Origin: Phoenix dactylifera
Lineage: Eukaryota > Streptophyta > Magnoliopsida > Arecales > Arecaceae
Length of the DNA: 64,000 nucleotides
Reading direction: 5' to 3'
Assembly (NCBI RefSeq): GCF_009389715.1
Contig: NW_024068239.1
Span: 1-64,000, forward strand
Every line of letters starts with the position of its first letter. Position 1 is the first letter of the stretch. The translations under genes were made by a program, and so were the position numbers. This document shows positions 57,708-64,000 of this stretch, in pieces. The notes under the pieces are model-generated. The model searched no databases and was not told where the DNA came from. It saw only the letters and a program-made list of their open reading frames with translations.

Positions 57708-58097
57708 GAGATTGACTTAGCTACACCAATTGAATCTCCCCTAAGATCGGTCAAGTTTAAATTAGATGATGAGGATCCCACATCGATGATTTGAGCAATT
57801 GGATATGATTTTCGAACTCTAAAGTACTTATATATTAAAAATTATATAATTTGGAGATCCTAACCTATGCATCGAATGATAAAAAATAAGTTTAAATAAC
57901 ATAAAATAATACATATTTTTTTGACTATTTGATGCATAGGATAGAAATCTCCAAATCATATGATTTAGTGCAAATAGTTTAAAGGTAATAAATCATACTC
58001 CAATAGCTCGGATCATCAATATAGGATCCTCAATCTTTCATTCAGACCTGATCAGATTTGAATGAAGATCCACTCAAGTATAGCCACATCAATCCCT
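57708..58097. mobile_element. Foldback MITE with arms of about 190 bp
   Basis: The left arm (57708-57900) and the complement of the right arm (57910-58097) share blocks in order: GATTGA(C/T) with (A/G)GCTA, TGAGGATCC, ATCGATGAT/ATTGATGAT, GA(G/C)C(A/T)ATTGGA, TATGATTT, AT(A/G)ATTTGGAGAT, CCTATGCATC(G/A)AAT. The element is about 390 bp with almost no loop. Both flanks carry TA, which would suit a TA target duplication, but the exact ends are uncertain. Confidence 0.75.
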
Positions 58098-58883
58098 TAG
58101 TTATATTTAATATATCATACTTATACGTAGAGATTAAATGGACTCCTATAATGACTGGATTTAGGATTGGATCCAGTCATTTCCTAGTCACTGGATAGGA
58201 ATGGATCAGAATGCCGCTTCCCTTAGCTCCTCTCTATCTAGTTCTATTATTGTGATAGGAAAGAAAAAAGAAAATATGAAACCAGAGAGAGGCATACGAC
58301 TCTCCCTCTCTCCATGCTGCCTTTTCATACTCTCTTCCCACCTCTCTCTTTCCTTTCTTTGCAATCTCTCTCTTATTTTTCCCTCTTATGCCACTATCTA
58401 CCATTCTCTATCCCTCTTCTCAGAGATTCTCTCTTCACTTCGTTCCTCTCTCTCTCTCTCTCTCTCTCTCCCTTCTATTACATTGTTCCACCTTCCTCCC
58501 TTTTGAGAGAAGACAAGACATTCATCCTTCCCTCCCTCCCTTCTCTATTTCGTTCCATCTCTTTATATCTCTCTTTGAAATATCTTCTTCTTTCTATCGC
58601 AATTGATTTATTCTTACCTTTAATCCAAGACCTTGAAGCAGGAAGCCCTAAAGTAGGAGAAGAAAAATATACAAAAAGCTTCGAAACATAATACCACTGC
58701 CTTCTCTGCCATCTCCATATCCCTCTACAAAGTCCAACATAAGGAGATGACAAGGAATAAATAGCTTAGGTAAGAAGTAAATAGTAACAAATTTAGTAAA
58801 GTCTTACAGTCTGTCAAATTAGCAAACAAAAGCAAGATCTCATCTCTAATTTCATGCATTTCAGATTTATATATGTACATATA

Positions 58884-58886
<3 letters not shown>
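58098..58886. other. Non-coding sequence, pyrimidine-rich
   Basis: CTCTCT runs (for example 58448-58470) dominate 58300-58600 and create Ser/Leu-rich shadow frames. Confidence 0.6.
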
Positions 58887-58941
<55 letters not shown>

Positions 58942-59104
58942 CGTGTGTATATGTATATATGTATATATGTACGTATATATGTATGTATGTATGTATGTGT
59001 ATATATATATATGTTTGTATGTATGTATATATGTATGTATATGTATATATATACCAGCATACATATACATACATACATACATATATATATATATACACAC
59101 ACAC
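58887..59104. repeat. Compound (AT)n / (ATGT)n / (AC)n microsatellite
   Basis: A pure AT run at 58887-58934 passes into GTATGTAC, GTATGTATGT, CATACATACATA and ACACACACAC words. All Tyr/Ile/Val-rich frames here are products of the repeat. Confidence 0.95.
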
Positions 59105-59295
59105 ATTGAAAACAATATATTGTATCTTGTATGCACTAGCCACATCATCCAAAATATATCGCTTTTCATCCACATTTGCCTTATTAATTAGTCTTCTTTC
59201 TTTTTGGCATGTTATTTAAAGAATTAGGTTGCTATAAAACTCATATCTATGACTCAATCTTCATAATCTTTTAAAACAATAAGATAAAATACCAA

Positions 59296-59910
59296 TGTTG
59301 CCGCTAGAATCCAAGTTGAGATCGGCTGCTGCTCGAAGTCGATTAAGGTCGGTCGGTACCGAGGTGAGGAACAAGTCGGTCTAGAACCAAGCAAAGGCTT
59401 TAGAAAGTTGAAGGACTATCAATATCTCTTTGGAATGCAAGTCTGACCTAAAATGAAGTCCACTTGCTGGAATGTTTCTTGTAGGGATCCTCTGACACTT
59501 AAGTCAATAGAATTCTAGAGCAATAGTAGAAAATGAGAGAGAAAGTATAAGAGTAAAATAGTTATTTTCGAGAGCTTTTCTGAGGGTCCCCAATTCTTCC
59601 TATATATAGCATGGGGTTAGTGTCCATTACCTTAACTATCAAATGGTGCAACCACCGCATGATAACGGATGATCGTGCCTTAACTGTATGGCAACGGCTC
59701 CTCATGATTTGCACGTGGCAATAATTGCACCGATCGTGTATTTATGGTTGAGCTGGCATAACTACTACCGAAATCATAATTGTGGCTTCTTCTTTAGTGA
59801 TCCTCGGCATTACTCCATGCTTGGCCCGATCTGAATAGGACCTTAGCCAATACCGAGGTCAGAGACCTCGTAACAACCCGAGGTCAGGATAGCCAATAGT
59901 CTCTCCAACT
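59296..59910 (-). mobile_element. LTR-like fragment related to the Ty3-type LTRs at 4742 and 60436
   Basis: The plus strand starts TGTTGCCGCTAGAATCC (compare TGTTGCCACTG at 4742). It carries CTCTGACACTTAAGTCA near 59490, the shared LTR word, then a reverse TATA (TATATATAG near 59600) and GAGGTC-rich sequence. No gag or pol adjoins it, so it is probably a solo or truncated LTR. The right end is a guess. Confidence 0.5.
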
Positions 59911-60435
59911 AGTAATAATCTTTTTATCTTTTCTTTCCTAAGACTAATGGCGGGAGCAATACGCGTAAATCTACAACTTAAATTTATATCTCATTCAAGC
60001 CTTTTTCTGCAAACTTACCAGGTATGTGCAAAACTAAGGATAAATTCATGGTTTTCTAAAATTCTTATTATTATGATGGGAACTCTACTTTTTTGATAAA
60101 CTTTCTATCCCAACTCCTTTCCCCTGTAAGTTCTAATTCCTTTTTCTTTTCATCTTCTCTTGTTTATGAGGTTTCTCAAATCTAGCCCTTGAACTTACAC
60201 TACTTCTCAAATTTATTTATTTATAAACATAAAAATGACTGATATTTCTTCCCTTTAACTTAGCTAAATGTCTAGCATTTCACTCACATTGTATGTAGCA
60301 AAAAATCTAGTGGTAAGACCCTAAGTGTAGCTCAATGGTTGCACACCCTACCTTAGAAGCGAGGTTGAAATTCCAATCTTTAGTGATGTTATTTTTCAAA
60401 GAATTTTTTAAAAAATAAAATTTTGGTAATATGAG
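59911..60435. other. Non-coding sequence
   Basis: Nothing recognised. Confidence 0.5.
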
Positions 60436-61572
60436 TGTTGCTGGAAATTGGACCCGGGGGCCGCCGCGAAGCCAGGGGAGGAGGAGCTCCGCTGCCGGGA
60501 GGGCGGACGGCGGTGCGCCGGCCGGCTGTGTCCTCCGTGGAGAGGGTGAGCGAAGGAGAGTGCGTCCTGTCCTGTCCTGTCCTGCAAAAAAGCCGGTGGC
60601 CGGGCTTTCCGGCGCCGGCCCTCCGATACTTAAGTCAGAGGGGGCAAATATGTGGAGAGAGCAAGGAAGAGATATATGGAGAAGATAAAGAGAATATTGT
60701 GTTCAATTGTGTCTGTGCTGTTTACTTGAATTCCATCCGGTCCCTTCTCCCCTCCCCCCAGGTTCCCTTTTATAGAAGGATATTATGTTACCTGGGAGGT
60801 GACAGGGAAATTTGTCCTCTTTTGTGATAATTGGGCAAGATTTTGCTCATTAATGGCGTAGTGGAGGATAAGGCCGGATCAGACCGGAGTCAGGAAGTTG
60901 TCGCGGTTTGATTGGACCCGTTGGAGTGGTTGAACCGTCGGTCGTAGTGGGCCTGGGGTTCGTAGATGGTAAGTGCATTTATTGTCGAGTGAACCGGCGG
61001 TCAGGAAGAGCCATACGCTCTGATGGTTCAGTGATCCGGAGATCGTCTTGGGCCGTGTTCATTAAATGACTGAGTGCATCGGAGACTTGAGGGGGTCTCA
61101 TGCATTAATGACAGGTTGTGCCAGAATACCTGCGGAGATCTCGTGCCTTAACGGCTCAGAGATAGTGGCAGGTTATAGTGGAGTTGTGTATGTAGCCGTC
61201 AGATCCTTCACAAAAGTTAGGCGGAGATGAGTATTGGTTAAGGCATCGGCTCGGCGGGGGTGCCGAGCCGAGCTGGTCGCCCAGCGGGGCACCCTGTGGC
61301 GGGGTTGCTTCTAGTACTTCTGGTCGGCGCCTTTTGGGCGAGCGCCTTCTAGCCGAGCGCCTCTATTTGGGCGGTTTTTCTGGTCGGCGCTCTTTAGTCG
61401 AGCGCTTTCCTGGTCGGCGTCCTCTGGTCGAGCGCCTCTTAGCGCTCTCTCTGGTCGGCACTCTCTAGTCAGGTGCCTTCCTGGTCGGCGCTCTTTGGCC
61501 GAGCATCTTTCTGGTCGGCGCTCTTTGGCCGAGCGCCTCCGTGGCGATATGACTTGGGTTTTTCCCCCAACA
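60436..61572 (-). mobile_element. 3' LTR of a minus-strand Ty3-type element
   Basis: The plus strand starts TGTTGCTGG and ends CCCCCAACA. A reverse polypurine tract (complement of CTACCCCCCGACTTCC) follows immediately at 61573, so the body lies to the right. The word CTCCGATACTTAAGTCAGAG (60622 on) and a reverse TATA (complement of TTTTATAG, about 60768) match the related LTRs. At 1137 bp it is twice their length, partly because of a GC-rich array at 61318-61545. Confidence 0.75.
61318..61545. repeat. Tandem CTGGTCGGCGCTCTTTGGCC units in the LTR
   Basis: (C/T)TGGTCGGCGC(T/C)(C/T)T followed by GAGCGCCT(C/T) recurs about seven times with spacings of 25-35 bases. Confidence 0.8.
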
Positions 61573-61930
61573 CTACCCCCCGACTTCCGAGTTCCAGCTG
61601 GCTACCAGCTGGAGCGCGGGAAGTAGCTTTAGTTGGGTCATTACGGGTTCCGAAGATTTTAATTTATTGCGCGTTTTGAATTATCGGACGCTTCGAGGTG
61701 CCTTTAATAGGCGGCGTCCCTTCTTTCCCGAAAAGCCTCATTATTGGGACACTTTTTGCGAAGCGTCCTCGCGTCATGGGCTCATGATGGGGCCGCACGA
61801 TCCGATGGGGCGCTTCGGTGTTCGAAGCGCTAGCCCTAATTAAATGCGTCGTTCTGTCTTTTGGACCGACACGTGTTATCATATAATCGGGACACAGCGT
61901 TTTTCTCGCTGATCCGGGCCGTTGGGGAGG

Positions 61931-61940
61931 TCTATATAAA
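61931..61940 (+). promoter_or_regulatory. TATA box for the antisense ORF
   Basis: TCTATATAAA on the plus strand, about 145 bases before the ATG at 62083, with a CTTCTTCC-rich leader between. It opposes the LTR's own direction. Confidence 0.5.
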
Positions 61941-62082
61941 CTCTCCCCTGGCCTTCCATCCTCTTCTTATTGCTTTCTTCTTCCAGCTTTTCTTCTTCTA
62001 GCTTTTCACAGTCCGAAGTTCTTTTTCTCCGGCGTCTTCCTCAGGTCTCCCTTTTTCTTTTTTAATCTCTTTTTTCCTCGCA

Positions 62083-62208
62083 ATGGGTTCTATTCCCAGT
62101 GAAGTCGAATCTACTATGAGCGTCCTGGAGGTCGAGATGACCGAAGAGTGGTTTTTCCCTCTTCACGGGTTCCGTTTGGAACCCGCCAGGCGGAGGGATC
62201 GGGTTTAG
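62083..62208 (+). pseudogene. Start of an antisense accessory ORF, truncated
   Basis: ATG opens a frame MGSIPSEVESTMSVLEVEMT and continues for 41 codons to TAG. The frame stays readable for some distance after the stop (VRLAELHCSVLRP). It lies between the LTR and the pol side of a minus-strand element, the place of antisense accessory ORFs in some plant Ty3 lineages. The relic at 301-1080 may be the C-terminal part of the same kind of gene. No domain is recognisable in this short piece. Confidence 0.35.
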
Positions 62209-62479
62209 GTTCGGCTCGCCGAGCTCCATTGCTCGGTCCTCCGGCCAGCGGTACAGTAATACTTATGCCCAAGGGATTTGGGCCCGGAGAGTCTTTCCGA
62301 GCCTAGTCCAGAATTCGACCGAGCCCTAAGGCGGTCACTAGGACTTAAATTTTAGCGAAGTTAGTGAACTTTGGGTCCAAGCCTCGAGTTGTCGGGGCGG
62401 ACCAGATTCTTTCCCAACGAATGGGTTGAATGCTCGTCAGCTCGTGACGGGGATTCACCAGGCTTAGTATAATAGTTTG
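62209..62479. other. Decayed internal region of the Ty3-type element
   Basis: GC-rich, stop-interrupted continuation of the antisense ORF region. No intact frame. Confidence 0.45.
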
Positions 62480-63215
62480 CTGGTGTCGTGAGCGTTCCTT
62501 CGCCGAGGCGATTGAAAATGCTCCTCTGCTCGGAGTCCGTTTTTTGAGGACGTCGGCAGAAAGAAATCCAAGAATAGAACAGGTAATGTAGAAACATTAA
62601 ATAAATGGGTACTGGTACCGAGGTTGCTTTTCGCCGAGGCGATTGAAGACGCTCCTCTGCTCGGGGTCCGTTCTTTGAGGACGTCGGCAGAGATCCAAAA
62701 ATAGAATAGATAATGTAGAAACATTAAATAAATGGGTACCTGGTACCGAGGTTGCTTTTCGCCGAGGCGATTGAAGACGCTCCTCTGCTCGGGTCCGTTC
62801 TTTGAGGACGTCGGCAGAGATCCAAAAATAGAATAGATAATGTAGAAACATTAAATAAATGGGTACCTGGTACCGAGGTTGCTTTTCGCCGAGGCGATTG
62901 AAGACGCTCCTCTGCTCGGGGTCCGTTCTTTGAGGACGTCGGCAGAGATCCAAGAATAGAATAGATAATGTAGAAACATTAAATAAATGGGTACCTGGTA
63001 CCGAGGTTGCTTTTCGCCGAGGCGATTGAAGACGCTCCTCTGCTCGGGATCCGTTCTTTGAGGACGTCGGCAGAGATCCAAGAATAGAATAGATAATGTA
63101 GAAACATTAAATAAATGGATACCTGGTACCGAGGTTGCTTTTCGCCGAGGCGATTGAAGACGCTCCTCTGCTCGGACTCTGTTCTTTGAGGACGTCGGCA
63201 GAGAGAAATCCATCG
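62480..63215. repeat. Six tandem units of about 128 bp
   Basis: CGCCGAGGCGATTGAA recurs at 62501, 62632, 62760, 62887, 63015 and 63143 (spacings 131, 128, 127, 128, 128). Each unit has GCTCCTCTGCTCGG, GAGGACGTCGGCAGA, a short AT-rich ATGTAGAAACATTAAATAAA and GGTACCGAGG. The middle units are almost identical. This creates repeated Ser/Arg-rich shadow frames. Confidence 0.95.
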
Positions 63216-64000
63216 GTGGGGAATGAGCCGAGCTCGTTGGTTGAAGTCGATGGAGAACGAGCCGAGCTCGTCTACTCAATGAAGACCGCATCCCAACGTA
63301 TTGGGGCATCTCGATGAATCGGGGCATCTCGACGTCTCGAGGCATCCCGGCCGAGGTCGGGGTAGGAGAACGAGCCGAGCTCGTTGGCCGATGGAGAACG
63401 AGCCGGGCTCGTTGGTTGAAGCTGATGGAGAACGAGCCGAGCTCGTCTGGTCCTTGAAGACCGCATCTCGACGTCTCGAGGCATCCCGACGAATCGGGGC
63501 ATCTCGACGTCTCGAGGCATCCCGGCCGAAGTCGGGGTAGGAGAACGAGCCGAGCTCGTTGGTTGATGGAGAACGAGCCGAGCTCGTCGGTTGAAGCCGA
63601 TAGAGAACGAGCCGAGCTCGTCTGGTCAGTGAGGACCGCATCTCGTCATCTCGACGTCTCGAGGCATCCCTATAACCGGGGCATCCCGACGTCTCGGGGC
63701 ATCCCGATGGATCGGGGCATCTCGACGTCTCGAGGCATCCCGACCGTGGTCGGGGTAGGAGAACGAGCCGAGCTCGTTTAGTTGATGGAGAACGAGCCGA
63801 GCTCGTCGGTGGAAGTTGATGGAGAACGAGCCGAGCTCGTCTGGTCAATGAAGACCGCACCTCGACGTCTCGAGGCTTCCCGACGTATCGGGGCATCCCG
63901 TTGTGGCAGGGCATCCCAATATATTGGGGCATCCTGACGTCTCAGGGCATCCCAAGGTATTGGGGCATCCCGACGTCTCGGGGCATCCTGACCGTGGCCA
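63216..64000. repeat. GC-rich array of CGAGCCGAGCTCGT and CGACGTCTCGAGGCATCC words
   Basis: About eleven GAGCCGAGCTCGT copies (63223, 63250, 63373, 63434 and on) alternate with runs of CATC(T/C)CGACGTCTCG(A/G)GGCATCC and ATCGGGGCATC. Higher-order blocks of about 180 bases are visible. The array runs off the window. Confidence 0.9.

Noticed and set aside
58725..59219. Several overlapping Tyr/Ile-rich frames on both strands
   Set aside because: They are translations of the AT/ATGT/AC microsatellite.
62480..63215. Regular spacing resembling a CRISPR array
   Set aside because: The whole unit of about 128 bp is repeated, with no variable spacers; this is a plant genome.
62361..63932. Reverse-strand frames of 80-218 codons with repeated motifs, at first sight a repeat protein
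   Set aside because: Frames exist only because the 128-bp and GC-rich tandem units lack stops; there is no promoter, start context or known repeat-protein pattern.

Overview
This is nuclear DNA from a flowering plant. Intron-split genes, TATA boxes, AT microsatellites and dense LTR retrotransposon debris all point that way. The protein style and retroelement mix suggest a monocot, possibly a palm; that identification is inference. I find no bacterial operon, CRISPR array or organellar gene.

Three host genes can be assembled exon by exon. (1) At 30147-32318 (+) a four-exon papain-type cysteine endopeptidase of 359 aa ends in KDEL, as in the ricinosomal proteases of programmed cell death. (2) At 33247-40120 (-) a two-exon methionine sulfoxide reductase A of 191 aa has one intron of about 6.3 kb filled with repeats. 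It lies tail to tail with gene 1. (3) At 53739-55685 (+) a five-exon BTB/TAZ scaffold protein of 354 aa. A possible two-exon 3' end of an unidentified gene lies at 20255-20600.

The rest is mostly mobile DNA. The left end (1-10.6 kb) has a 5S rRNA-like unit, a decayed minus-strand Ty3-type element with an antisense accessory ORF, an LTR followed by three tandem primer-binding sites, a truncated copia gag-pol and a LINE 3' end. From 10.9 to 29.2 kb come LTR pieces, a LINE relic with a duplicated reverse-transcriptase segment, a complete miniature LTR element (TRIM) with target duplication, and a solo LTR of about 4.2 kb with a perfect 5-bp duplication. From 41.1 to 46.2 kb a minus-strand copia element has an inverted gag segment and a nested second TRIM family. 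From 47.2 to 52 kb are another TRIM, a LINE RNase H relic, a SINE candidate and an LTR piece. From 56 to 58.1 kb are a CACTA end and a foldback MITE. The right end (59.3-64 kb) is the 3' part of a minus-strand Ty3-type element with a long LTR, an antisense ORF start and two tandem-repeat arrays.

The most informative signals are structural: reiterated primer-binding sites, a Pol III-like A/B box arrangement spanning an LTR/primer-site junction, the inverted gag, and two related Ty3-type elements with antisense ORFs. Boundaries of decayed elements are approximate unless a target duplication or LTR end is cited.
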